Of a stretch of DNA of 64,000 nucleotides, positions 51,293-60,142 are shown piece after piece; position 1 is the stretch's first letter, and the number at the start of each line of letters is the position of its first letter. Both the position numbers and the translations under genes were made by a program. Source of the DNA: Candidatus Liberibacter solanacearum CLso-ZC1 (GTDB lineage Bacteria > Pseudomonadota > Alphaproteobacteria > Rhizobiales > Rhizobiaceae); assembly GCF_000183665.1 (NCBI RefSeq), contig NC_014774.1, positions 62,001 through 126,000 of the forward strand, read 5' to 3'. The notes beneath the pieces are model-generated. The model was not told the DNA's origin, ran no database searches, and saw only the letters and a program-made list of their open reading frames with translations.

Positions 51293-51715
51293 TTAAGTCT
51301 TTTTCAATAAATCACGGATTTCAGTCAAAAGTTTTACTTCAGTAAGAGATTTAGTGCTTCCTTCTTGCCTAACTAACTTATTAAAAAACTGTATGAGAAC
51401 AAAAACTACTACTGCTAAAATAAGAAAATTGACAACTACACTGATAAAACTTCCATAAGCAAATACAGCTCCTTGCTTACGCGCTTCCGCTATAAGAGGA
51501 GATTTAATAGCCGAACTCAGAGGGAAAAAATAATGCGAAAAATCAGTGCCTCCTCCCATAATACAACCTACCAATGGCATCATAATATCTTCAACAAGAG
51601 ACTGAACTACACGATTAAAAGATCCTCCAATGATAACCCCTACCGAAAGGTCTATAACATTGCCTCGAGCAATAAATTTTTTAAATTCACTGACCATAAG
51701 AATATTTTTGAACAT
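51293..51715 (-). CDS. mscL: Large-conductance mechanosensitive channel MscL
   Basis: A 140-residue membrane channel that opens in hypo-osmotic shock. The N-terminal [20 protein letters not shown] motif with two transmembrane segments (about residues 18-48 and 80-108) is typical. [20 protein letters not shown] forms the loop, and the C-terminal [17 protein letters not shown] is the cytoplasmic helix bundle. The first ATG, behind AGGATGA, adds six residues to the usual start. Confidence 0.97.
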   Translation of the reverse strand: MFKNILMVSEFKKFIARGNVIDLSVGVIIGGSFNRVVQSLVEDIMMPLVGCIMGGGTDFSHYFFPLSSAIKSPLIAEARKQGAVFAYGSFISVVVNFLILAVVVFVLIQFFNKLVRQEGSTKSLTEVKLLTEIRDLLKKT

Positions 51716-51923
51716 TGCTCATCCTCATTAATTCGAATGCAGAATTGCACTTAATATTCAATTAAATACAATCCTCAACATGCTTCCCATTGCTATGAAA
51801 AATTACTATAATTATGTATCTGAAATATTAAAATTTCATTCATTATAAAACTCTTCCAAAAAAAACTCCATACGTATTATATCATTTAAAAAAAAATATC
51901 AGTTACTTTTAATACATAAAATA

Positions 51924-51962
51924 ATGTACAGTGATTTATCGCAAATAATATCCACTGTACAT
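51924..51962. repeat. Perfect 10-bp inverted repeat
   Basis: ATGTACAGTG (51924-51933) and CACTGTACAT (51953-51962) are exact reverse complements with 19 bases between. It could be a hairpin or a dimeric regulator site between divergent genes. Confidence 0.8.
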
Positions 51963-52014
51963 CTAATAATGCTCTAGAAAAAAGGAATATATCAATTATC
52001 ATGTTTAAAATAAA

Positions 52015-52032
52015 TACTATTTTAAAATAGTA
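52015..52032. repeat. Perfect 18-bp palindrome
   Basis: TACTATTTTAAAATAGTA reads the same on both strands. A loop-free palindrome suits a dimeric DNA-binding protein better than an RNA hairpin; low complexity makes chance possible. Confidence 0.7.
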
Positions 52033-52231
52033 GTAGAGAAAAAAATACTAGTTATTCTTAATTTTTTATAAAATATCATTATATTTGATAATAATACTGT
52101 GTTATTTTAGTAAAAAATAAAAAAAAATCGATATTTGTGATAATAATCTCGTAGCATAATTGATAGGATTAATTCCTGAACTTGGATTACACATGAATTA
52201 TACGTGTTATTTTTAAAAACAGAATTTTTAC

Positions 52232-53305
52232 ATGTTGCAGCAAAACACAAAATATTTAGAGAAAAAACAATTTTTAGAATACGTTTCCGTATATAGGTCT
52301 TTCATAATACAAGAAAGCCTTAGATCATTATGGAAAATACTTTTGCTCTGTATAATACTAACTAGCATGGCATTAAAATCACATGCAAAACTAGAATATT
52401 CTAGTATCGTCATTGATCTTCTAAACGACAAGCGCACGAATGGATTCAAACAAGACAAACTACGATATCCAGCATCTCTTACGAAAATGATGACTCTTTA
52501 TATTATTTTCGAACATCTACAATCAAAAAAAATGCATTTGAATACAAAAATTCCAGTCTCTAAAACAGCCACCATACAACCTCCTTCTAAACTCTATTTA
52601 AAGGAAAATACTTTTTTTACTGTAGAACAAGGAATTCTAGCGCTTATTACGCGTTCTGCTAATGATGTTTCTACAGCTTTTGGAGAATTTATTAGCGGTT
52701 CAGAAAAAAAATTTGCAATTCTCATGTCTAATAAAGCTAAATCCCTTGGCATGAATCATACTACTTATAAAAATGCTAGTGGACTACATGACAAAAACCA
52801 AAAGACAACGGCACGCGACCAAGCAATTCTTGGAATTACAATTCGGAAGAATTTTCCACAATACTATAAATATTTTTCAATCCGCAAATTCCAATATAGA
52901 AATAAAATTATTCTAAATCACAATAAATTAATAAATAAAATTCATGGAATCGACGGCATTAAAACCGGATATACTCGAGATTCAGGATTCAACATCGTTG
53001 CCTCTTTACAAAATGAAAACAACTCAATAATTGCTGTCGTAATGGGGATGCCAACTTGTCAAAAACGAGATCAAAAAGCCTTAGAACTCATTAATTCATT
53101 TTTGAATACAAAAAAAACAAAACATAAACCAATATGGAAAAGTGGTAATCTCACGTTTTCACCTACCATGAAAGCTTTGATCACAGAAAAAATAAAAGAT
53201 TCTAACCAACAACTTCCAAAGAAATATCCTGTTCAAAAAAGAACTCAACTCAACACAAAATCGTATCCTATTAAGAACAGTAATGTTATTTCAAAAACCA
53301 GATGA
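52232..53305 (+). CDS. D-alanyl-D-alanine carboxypeptidase (low-molecular-weight PBP, DacA/DacF type)
   Basis: A 357-residue serine DD-carboxypeptidase trimming peptidoglycan stem peptides. The three penicillin-binding motifs are SLTK (residues 82-85, nucleophile Ser82), SAN (142-144) and KTG (244-246). A hydrophobic segment at about residues 34-48 is a late signal peptide, so the true start may lie downstream of the first ATG, which lacks a ribosome site. The C-terminus after about 290 is basic and low-complexity, with no clear PBP5 beta domain or amphipathic anchor. Confidence 0.93.
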   Translation: MLQQNTKYLEKKQFLEYVSVYRSFIIQESLRSLWKILLLCIILTSMALKSHAKLEYSSIVIDLLNDKRTNGFKQDKLRYPASLTKMMTLYIIFEHLQSKKMHLNTKIPVSKTATIQPPSKLYLKENTFFTVEQGILALITRSANDVSTAFGEFISGSEKKFAILMSNKAKSLGMNHTTYKNASGLHDKNQKTTARDQAILGITIRKNFPQYYKYFSIRKFQYRNKIILNHNKLINKIHGIDGIKTGYTRDSGFNIVASLQNENNSIIAVVMGMPTCQKRDQKALELINSFLNTKKTKHKPIWKSGNLTFSPTMKALITEKIKDSNQQLPKKYPVQKRTQLNTKSYPIKNSNVISKTR

Positions 53306-53558
53306 TCATCAATTCCAAAACCAATAATAGATAGAATACCCTTGAACAATTGAATTTAAAAAAAACGTCGTCTAATAAATACCATGCTTATATTTTATGA
53401 CATATAAAATATGCGTTTACATTTAAAAAATGTATCCGATAACCTATAATTTAGTAAAATTACAGTTTTAATATTCAATAATTTTTTACTCTATATTCAC
53501 AGTCTTTGTATATCTTAGAGAAAATTATCCCGATTTTATAAAGTATACAAGGCTATCA

Positions 53559-53864
53559 ATGGCATTCGATAACCAATTTTTAGAGAATATTCTAAAGAAA
53601 AGCAGAAAAGAGAACCTCAATAAATCACTTTCTCAGGCTCTCCAAGGTATAGCACTCCACGCTATATTAGCGAATCGAACAAAAAACATAAAATCAATAA
53701 CAAAAGAATTTATAGAATACTGGATGACCTATAACTCACGTGCTTGGAGATCAAGTCAAGCAAGAGCATATTTAAATATTCATATTTCTTCACGGGGGAA
53801 AAAAGTTCCTATATATATCTCTCTCGGGAATATAGAGAAAAATATAAGGCAAAATCTGAAGTAA
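53559..53864 (+). CDS. Small basic hypothetical protein
   Basis: A 101-residue frame with ATG behind AAGG. It is lysine-rich and predicted mostly helical, with no signal peptide or membrane segment. Segments such as NKSLSQALQGIALHAILANR, then YWMTYNSRAWRSSQARAYLN look like a folded small domain, not random sequence. No family was recognised. It lies between the DD-carboxypeptidase and degP (convergent). A hairpin at 53881-53906 (ACCATCT pairs with AGATGGT) follows, supporting a real gene end. Confidence 0.6.
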   Translation: MAFDNQFLENILKKSRKENLNKSLSQALQGIALHAILANRTKNIKSITKEFIEYWMTYNSRAWRSSQARAYLNIHISSRGKKVPIYISLGNIEKNIRQNLK

Positions 53865-53880
53865 TATAAAAAACCAAATA

Positions 53881-53906
53881 ACCATCTCTATAAAAGCAAA
53901 GATGGT
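53881..53906. terminator. Hairpin between the small hypothetical gene and degP
   Basis: ACCATCT pairs with AGATGGT (7 pairs), loop 12 bases, between convergent genes. No clear T-run. Confidence 0.4.
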
Positions 53907-53955
53907 ATACTTTCGTACCGTAAATAGTAGTTGATCATCAAAAATTATAGCAAGG

Positions 53956-55428
53956 TCAACTTATATTTTTAATTTTCAAAGAAACAAAAAAAACATTGTT
54001 CTTATAAAAATTGCTATTGAATTTCGCATCATTATCGACACTAAGCTGTAAAAGAATAGTATCTCGATTTTTTTCTCTTGCTTGTTCTATAAGAGATTCA
54101 ATATCCTTTATACAAGAAACCTGATTAGTATTAACAGAAACAATATTCATTCCCTTTTGAATTCCTTTACGAACTGCTTCTGCACCTAGATCCATATCAA
54201 CAATACGCACAATCTTTTTTGTGCCATAATTAAAATCTTGTAACCTTAGTCCCAATATTTTTTTAGTTGCTAGCAATTGTTTTGCATCCCCTTCTTTAAC
54301 AAGAGGATAAGATTCTAAGTATACAGGGACAGAACGATCTCCCCCTTCTTTACATAGACGAATCTCTACCTTGTCTTTAGAGGAATGAGATAAGATACGG
54401 CCTACAAAATCGTGTGTGTTTTTTATAATTTGTCCATCAATTGCACAAATAACGTCACCAGGTTTAATCCCTGCCCTATCTGATGGAGAATCTTTTACAG
54501 TAGAACTAACTAGCAAACCATTTCCCCCTTTTAAACCAAGAGGACGAGCCAGTTCCTGTGTTAAATTCTGAACAACGACTCCCATCCATCCACGATCTAC
54601 AAATCCTTTTTCAATTAAAGAAGGTAAAACCTTTTTAATAACAGATACTGGGACTATTAATCCAATGCCTACATTCGAAGCAGATTCATTATTTGTAATA
54701 ATGATATCACTCACCCCTATCACATTCCCCGAAGTATTAAAGCAAGGACCACCAGAATTCCCCTGATTTATAGGAGCATCAATCTGTATATAAGATCCTG
54801 ATTTATCAGCTAAAACACGATCACGTGCCGATACAATTCCAGCATTGACACTACCACGGAACCCTAAAGGATCACCGATGGTAAATACCGTTTCTCCGAC
54901 ATGGACATTACCACTATCCTCAAGCTTTACAGGGACAAATTTCTGATTGCTTTGAACCTTTAAAACAGCCAAATCAGACATCGGATCTGTTCCAATAACC
55001 TTTGCTGGAAACTCTGTATTATCCGATAGAACAACACTAAAACTAACCCCACGCTCAACAACATGGTTGCTCGTAAGAACATAGCCGTTCTCAGTAACAA
55101 AAAAACCGGATCCAGAAGCTAATTTTTCTGTTATTCCGGCGCTCTCATTCCCTTCATTAGAGAAGAAGTTGTGTAAATAATTTTTTAAAGGATTAGAATC
55201 AGGAAGAGTATCAAAACCATATAATTTTAAAAACTCTTTTTCCAAAACCTCCTTCTTTGGCTCTACAAGAATTGACACCACAGAACGAGAAACACGTTCA
55301 ACAATAGGAACAAGATCTGTAGATGGCGGGATTCTGGCTTCTGCAACAAAACAAGTACTAGCAAAAAAGATATACATCAGCACTGTTATGGAAATATTCC
55401 TAATGGATAAAATATGCGATTTAAACAT
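53956..55428 (-). CDS. DegP/HtrA-type periplasmic serine protease
   Basis: A 490-residue envelope quality-control protease. Signal peptide at about residues 12-31 (ends VAEA). The catalytic triad is visible: His122 in TSNHVVERG, Asp152 in SDLAVLKV and Ser225 in NQGNSGGPCF. Two PDZ domains follow, the first near 285-370 (GWMGVVVQNLTQELARPLGL, then AGIKPGDVICAIDGQ) and the second near 390-475. In rhizobia similar proteins are DegP1/DegP2; which one cannot be told. Confidence 0.95.
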   Translation of the reverse strand: MFKSHILSIRNISITVLMYIFFASTCFVAEARIPPSTDLVPIVERVSRSVVSILVEPKKEVLEKEFLKLYGFDTLPDSNPLKNYLHNFFSNEGNESAGITEKLASGSGFFVTENGYVLTSNHVVERGVSFSVVLSDNTEFPAKVIGTDPMSDLAVLKVQSNQKFVPVKLEDSGNVHVGETVFTIGDPLGFRGSVNAGIVSARDRVLADKSGSYIQIDAPINQGNSGGPCFNTSGNVIGVSDIIITNNESASNVGIGLIVPVSVIKKVLPSLIEKGFVDRGWMGVVVQNLTQELARPLGLKGGNGLLVSSTVKDSPSDRAGIKPGDVICAIDGQIIKNTHDFVGRILSHSSKDKVEIRLCKEGGDRSVPVYLESYPLVKEGDAKQLLATKKILGLRLQDFNYGTKKIVRIVDMDLGAEAVRKGIQKGMNIVSVNTNQVSCIKDIESLIEQAREKNRDTILLQLSVDNDAKFNSNFYKNNVFFVSLKIKNIS

Positions 55429-55858
55429 ATTGAAAAACTCTACTCCTAGATTGCCAAAAAATTATAAAAAATAATATCCACATTATCACAGATGACGTAA
55501 ATCAAATCAAAAATACGGTTTTAAACTGTAATAATAATACCATTATAAATTGCCCTAAAAACCATATTATCAATACACTTAACTCGTAGAAGAAGGAACC
55601 GATATGAATAAGATAATTTACCTCTAACATCACGATCTTAAAAATTTTTTCTTAATAAAAAAACACTCTACTCAATCGCTGTAAAGTATTTATACAAAAA
55701 ATAATATTTGGTCAAAATTTATCTACAATAATTGTCTTTGTCAAATTCAGATACCAAAAGAAACGAAGAAATAAAGCACAATGAAAAATCAATAATCATT
55801 AAAGTTACATAGTGATTATCAATCAACTAAAAAAATAATTTAAAAAAAATCATATCTA
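55429..55858. other. Intergenic region between degP and the histidine kinase gene
   Basis: 430 AT-rich bases, mostly degP promoter region. A near-palindrome (ACGGTTTTAAACTGT) lies near 55514. Nothing else recognised. Confidence 0.4.
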
Positions 55859-57289
55859 TTACGCATAACGTTTATATTGAGATGGATTTTGTTTATTGCT
55901 CGCATCTTCAGATACATTATTTAGAACTCGCGTACTTGGCAATATCGCTATTACTTCTACTCCTTCTTGTAATTTTGACTTAATGCGAAATTGACCGCCA
56001 TGGTTAGCCATAATAGACTGCACTATAGGGAGACCAAGTCCAACTCCTTGCTCAGCACTTTTAATTGCTATAGATCCCTGCCCAAAGGAAGATAATACAG
56101 TCGGCATTTCTCCTTCAGAAATTCCAGGGCCATTATCTTTTATCGAAATATATTGCCCTCCTCCAGCAGTCCAACCAACTTTTACACGCACTTTCCCGCC
56201 AATAGAGGTAAACTTCACAGCATTAGAAAGAAGATTAAGAATCACTTGTCGCATACCTTTTTCATCAGCCCATACGGAAGAAAGAGTCGGATCAATTTGT
56301 TGGAATATTTCTATATATTTTTCTTGAGCTCTCAATTGCAACATAATCATACACTCATGCATAATATCAATAAGAGAGATAGCAGATTCGCTCAGCTCAT
56401 ATCGTCCCGCCTCAATTCGAGAGAGATCTAATATTTCATTGATAAGATTTAAAAGATGCTGACCTGAACGATGGATATCACCAATATATTCTTTATAAGT
56501 TTCATTGTTCAAAGGACCCATTGTCTCTAATCCTATCACTTCCGAAAATCCTAAAATAGCATTAAGCGGAGTTCTCAGTTCATGCGACATTGAAGCAAGG
56601 AAACGAGATTTAGCGAGATTCGCTTCTTCTGCACGTTGCCTTGTCTTATCTGAAAGGGATTTTGCCACCTCTAATTCGGCAATAAGATCATCTTTCTCCG
56701 ATTGGAAAGAAAGGATTTTGACATTCGATTTAAACAAATGATACGTAATATAGGTGAAAAAAGACAACGCCGTCGCAAGCATTCCAGCAAGACTAACATC
56801 CAAAACATGCATACTAATAATCGCTTGTGTACTAAGCGCTACTAAAACCGGAAAAAATGATAGGAAAACAGCATATGGAAGCATAAAATTGGACAATGCA
56901 CTAATTGACAAAGCGATGAGAAGAGTCGCACTTTTATAAATTGTCAAATATTCTGGTGTCCATGTTCCTGGTTCAACTAATGTCAAAAGCGTCCAACACA
57001 ATCCAATAGCAATCTGACCTATAAGAAGCCATACACGCCATATATATACTCTCTCCGTCTTAATATCGCTATTTATAACCTTTTGCCCCAATGAAAGATT
57101 GGCAGCATATACTGCCAATGTTATGAGAGACCATATAGGAAGCATAGGGTTCTGAGTAAACCAAGTCCCTATATTAGCTACGAGCAATATGAAAAGTGGT
57201 AGAATTGGAGAAACACGAAATAATGACTCGACATGTAAATTTATAATTTCTCTATCAAAGCCAGTTTTAGGAGGACGATCGATACTCAT
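55859..57289 (-). CDS. PleC/PdhS-like membrane sensor histidine kinase
   Basis: A 476-residue hybrid-free histidine kinase from the ATG at 57287-57289 (GGAGA upstream; the open frame is 22 codons longer). Six hydrophobic segments lie between residues 26 and 188. A coiled coil (about 195-225) leads to the H-box SRFLASMSHELRTPLNAILG, with His236 as phosphorylation site. N-, G1- and G2-box motifs follow (QVILNLLSNAVKFT, DNGPGIS and GVGLGLPIV). The sequence GPLNNETYKEYIGDIHRSGQ resembles PleC/DivJ kinases of the CtrA cell-cycle network; that role is inferred. No PAS domain is obvious. Confidence 0.85.
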   Translation of the reverse strand: MSIDRPPKTGFDREIINLHVESLFRVSPILPLFILLVANIGTWFTQNPMLPIWSLITLAVYAANLSLGQKVINSDIKTERVYIWRVWLLIGQIAIGLCWTLLTLVEPGTWTPEYLTIYKSATLLIALSISALSNFMLPYAVFLSFFPVLVALSTQAIISMHVLDVSLAGMLATALSFFTYITYHLFKSNVKILSFQSEKDDLIAELEVAKSLSDKTRQRAEEANLAKSRFLASMSHELRTPLNAILGFSEVIGLETMGPLNNETYKEYIGDIHRSGQHLLNLINEILDLSRIEAGRYELSESAISLIDIMHECMIMLQLRAQEKYIEIFQQIDPTLSSVWADEKGMRQVILNLLSNAVKFTSIGGKVRVKVGWTAGGGQYISIKDNGPGISEGEMPTVLSSFGQGSIAIKSAEQGVGLGLPIVQSIMANHGGQFRIKSKLQEGVEVIAILPSTRVLNNVSEDASNKQNPSQYKRYA

Positions 57290-57827
57290 GTTATCTCCAA
57301 TAGAAGATATAAGGCGACAAGTAGTCTTTTGCTGGAATTTATTTGATATACGCACTATATTCTATTGCTCTTGGACATAAACTATTGCAGGGTATTTATG
57401 TTACATAAAAATTATTGGAATAGCCCAACTATATATATAGATGTTTTAAAATAGAATTAATGTAAGAACTTATCATTCCAATCAAACTATTGAAGCTTTT
57501 GTATTTTTCAACGAACACTCGATAATCTTTTTATGAAAGAACTGGAAATTGCGTAGGATTTTCTATCTCGCCACATTTCAAAACTACTGATTCGCATAAA
57601 ACATCTTGATTATTTCTATTTTATTCTACCTATCGCAAGAAAAATTAAAATTCATTTAGGAACACGTGAATCCTATACAATTATTTTAACCATTGATAGA
57701 CGATGACTTCCCGAGTATAGTTCTACAATGTTTTTGAGTGAAACCTCTTTAAATCATAATGGGATATTCTTTTCTCAAAGATATATTTCCCATAACAAGA
57801 TCAAGAAAACAAATAATGGAGACTTTC
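57290..57827. other. Intergenic region upstream of grpE
   Basis: 538 bases between the divergent kinase and grpE genes. A possible RpoH-type promoter (CTTGAT at 57605-57610 and CCTATC at 57629-57634, spacer 18) lies about 190 bases before grpE. No hrcA gene or CIRCE element is seen. Confidence 0.35.
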
Positions 57828-58466
57828 ATGAGTGAAAAAGAAAATAACCATTCCAATACAAATGAAGATTCTGTAGAGGAAAAAATTAACAATAATCCCC
57901 TTGAAGAAGCACAGGCTAAAGCTGAAGAATTTAGAGAAAAATATCTACGCGTTCTCGCAGATATGGAAAATATACGCCGTCGAACTGATAGAGAAATACA
58001 AGATGCTCAATCTTATTCAATAGCAGCATTCGCTCGCGATATGTTATCCGTATCTGATAATCTTTCTCGCGCACTCAATTCTGTTCCCATAGATAAAACG
58101 CAAAATAGTGACAGTGAAATCAAATCCCTTATTGATGGCATCGAAATGACCAGACGTGAGATGATGTCAACGTTAGAAAAATACGGCGTTAAAAAAATTG
58201 ACGCTAAAAATCAAAAGTTTAATCCCAATATTCATCAAGCCATGTTCGAAGAATCAAATGAAACGATTCCTTCTAATACTGTAATAAAAGTAGTGCAAGA
58301 TGGATATGCCATAGGCGAACGCATCCTTCGCCCCGCTTTAGTTGGTATTTCTAAAGGAAAAAATAAGAATCCAGTAGAACAAATCCCTTCTCAAGAAAAC
58401 GAAAATAAAGAAAAATCTTCTACTATAAACAAAGAAGAAAACAACGAGACACAAACAAAAGGCTAA
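57828..58466 (+). CDS. grpE: GrpE nucleotide exchange factor of DnaK
   Basis: Releases ADP from DnaK. 212 residues from the ATG at 57828, behind GGAG; in-frame upstream ATGs (57759, 57816) are less likely. The long N-terminal helix EEAQAKAEEFREKYLRVLAD, then MENIRRRTDREI is the GrpE signature, and the C-terminal beta domain contains NPNIHQAMFEE and VVQDGYAIGERILRPALVGI. A low-complexity tail rich in Lys, Glu and Asn follows. It is monocistronic, with a strong hairpin after it. Confidence 0.96.
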   Translation: MSEKENNHSNTNEDSVEEKINNNPLEEAQAKAEEFREKYLRVLADMENIRRRTDREIQDAQSYSIAAFARDMLSVSDNLSRALNSVPIDKTQNSDSEIKSLIDGIEMTRREMMSTLEKYGVKKIDAKNQKFNPNIHQAMFEESNETIPSNTVIKVVQDGYAIGERILRPALVGISKGKNKNPVEQIPSQENENKEKSSTINKEENNETQTKG

Positions 58467-58506
58467 TTCTTATAAATATTTTTTATCTTTATATTGCTTC
58501 TAACGG

Positions 58507-58545
58507 TGTCCATTTCTTCCCTCATAATGAGGAAAGGAATGGACA
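58507..58545. terminator. Strong bidirectional hairpin between grpE and phoU
   Basis: TGTCCATTTCTTCCCTCA pairs with TGAGGAAAGGAATGGACA around the loop TAA: 18 positions with one mismatch and one G-U pair. It lies between the convergent grpE and phoU stops and fits a shared terminator, though T-runs are interrupted. Confidence 0.75.
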
Positions 58546-58612
58546 TTAAGATGAAATTTTAAAAAATACTCCACAATAACAGAAAAATTGTTTCCTGAAT
58601 TTTTGTAAGAAT

Positions 58613-59302
58613 CTATTCACAATCCTCTTTCCGTAAACCCTCTATATGTGGCTGTATGCCCGTAGTCATATAGTGTATAGTTTCTGCAATATTAGTAACA
58701 TGATCTCCAATACGTTCAATATTTTTAGAACAGAAAAGAAGATGCGTACATAGTATAATATTACGTGGATCTTCCATCATGTATGTTAATAATTTTCGAA
58801 ACAAGGAAGTATGCATAGCATCTAATTCACCGTCACGACTACAAATCAATTGCGTTTTTTCTATTGATCTATTGCCATAAACCTCTAGGATCTCAGAGAT
58901 CTGTTCTAATGACAAATCCGCTAAAGGCTCAATAGCCAAAACTAACTTTCTAGGAACCCCAAACATCTGCAAAGCCAAGACGCGTTTTGCAGTATTCTTA
59001 GCCAAGTCTCCAATGCGTTCTAAATCAGCAGCAATTCTAATTGAACCTACAATTTCACGCAAATCAGATGCCATAGGCTGGCGTTTAGCTATTGTTATAA
59101 TAGCTTTATCCCCTATATCCCTCTTTAGCTGATCTAAAACAATGTCATTATCAATGACTTTATGCGCAAGAACAGCATCTCCTTCTATAAAAGCTCGAAC
59201 CGAAGAATCCACCATCCTCCTAGAAATAACTCCCATTTCAACAATACGATGAGAAAGGAAATCTAATTCTTCATCATACGCCGAAAGTATATGACACGAC
59301 AT
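58613..59302 (-). CDS. phoU: Phosphate transport regulator PhoU
   Basis: A 229-residue two-domain helical protein that keeps the Pho signalling kinase off when phosphate is plentiful. The two PhoU repeats carry metal-binding E/D-x-x-x-D motifs: RIAADLERIGDLAKNTAKRV and NIERIGDHVTNIAE. Last gene of pstSCAB-phoU. phoB, which follows phoU in many rhizobia, is absent here. Confidence 0.96.
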   Translation of the reverse strand: MSCHILSAYDEELDFLSHRIVEMGVISRRMVDSSVRAFIEGDAVLAHKVIDNDIVLDQLKRDIGDKAIITIAKRQPMASDLREIVGSIRIAADLERIGDLAKNTAKRVLALQMFGVPRKLVLAIEPLADLSLEQISEILEVYGNRSIEKTQLICSRDGELDAMHTSLFRKLLTYMMEDPRNIILCTHLLFCSKNIERIGDHVTNIAETIHYMTTGIQPHIEGLRKEDCE

Positions 59303-59355
59303 AACTCTACTCCAATTTCAAAAAGATACTAAATAATTTATTCCCGCTTTAACCT

Positions 59356-60120
59356 TCAACCAAAGCGCCCCATGATATAATCCTGAGTTCGCTGATCAGT
59401 CGGAGCTGTGAACATCTTGTCAGTATTATCTTCTTCTACTAAATGTCCCATATGAAACATAGCGGCACGTTGCGATACGCGAGCAGCTTGTTGCATGGAA
59501 TGCGTCACAATAACAATAGTTATACTTTCACGCAATTCATGAATTAATTCCTCTATAGAGGCTGTGGCAATCGGATCAAGAGCAGAACAAGGCTCATCCA
59601 TTAAAATAACCTCAGGATTAACCGCTAGAGCACGCGCAATACAAACACGCTGCTGTTGTCCTCCAGAAAGAAGAAGTGCATTGTGAAAAAGTCTATCCTT
59701 AACCTCATTAAACAAACCAGCTTTTTTCAAACTCATTTCTACAATTTGATCTATATCTGATTTATTATTGCCCAATCCATGTATACGTGGCCCATACGCG
59801 ACATTATCATATATAGACTTTGGAAATGGATTAGCTCTCTGAAAGACCATTCCAACTTGAGCACGCAATCTTACCGAATCAATAGATGATGCATAAATAT
59901 TCTCTCCATCTAGCATAATCTCACCCGTGAAAAAACAATTATCAATCGTTTCATTCATCCGATTCAAACAGCGCAAAAAAGTTGATTTTCCACACCCTGA
60001 AGGGCCTATTAATGCCATAACTGAATTCTTAGGAATTTTTAGGTCTATATCAAATAAGGCACGTTTTTCACCGTAGTATACAGAAACCTTTTTACTTATC
60101 ATTTTATAAATCTGACTCAT
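59356..60120 (-). CDS. pstB: Phosphate ABC transporter ATPase PstB
   Basis: A 254-residue ABC ATPase energising phosphate import. Walker A is GPSGCGKST (about residues 38-46), the signature LSGGQQQR and Walker [13 protein letters not shown] are intact, and the switch histidine is in [12 protein letters not shown]. Position between pstA and phoU is standard. Confidence 0.98.
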   Translation of the reverse strand: MSQIYKMISKKVSVYYGEKRALFDIDLKIPKNSVMALIGPSGCGKSTFLRCLNRMNETIDNCFFTGEIMLDGENIYASSIDSVRLRAQVGMVFQRANPFPKSIYDNVAYGPRIHGLGNNKSDIDQIVEMSLKKAGLFNEVKDRLFHNALLLSGGQQQRVCIARALAVNPEVILMDEPCSALDPIATASIEELIHELRESITIVIVTHSMQQAARVSQRAAMFHMGHLVEEDNTDKMFTAPTDQRTQDYIMGRFG

Positions 60121-60142
60121 TACAATATATCAAAGATCTCCA

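Larger units (their letters stand above)
51716..52231. other. Intergenic region between divergent mscL and the DD-carboxypeptidase gene
   Basis: 516 AT-rich bases without a gene. Two inverted repeats are described separately. The stretch 52040-52140 is extremely A/T-rich. Confidence 0.45.
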
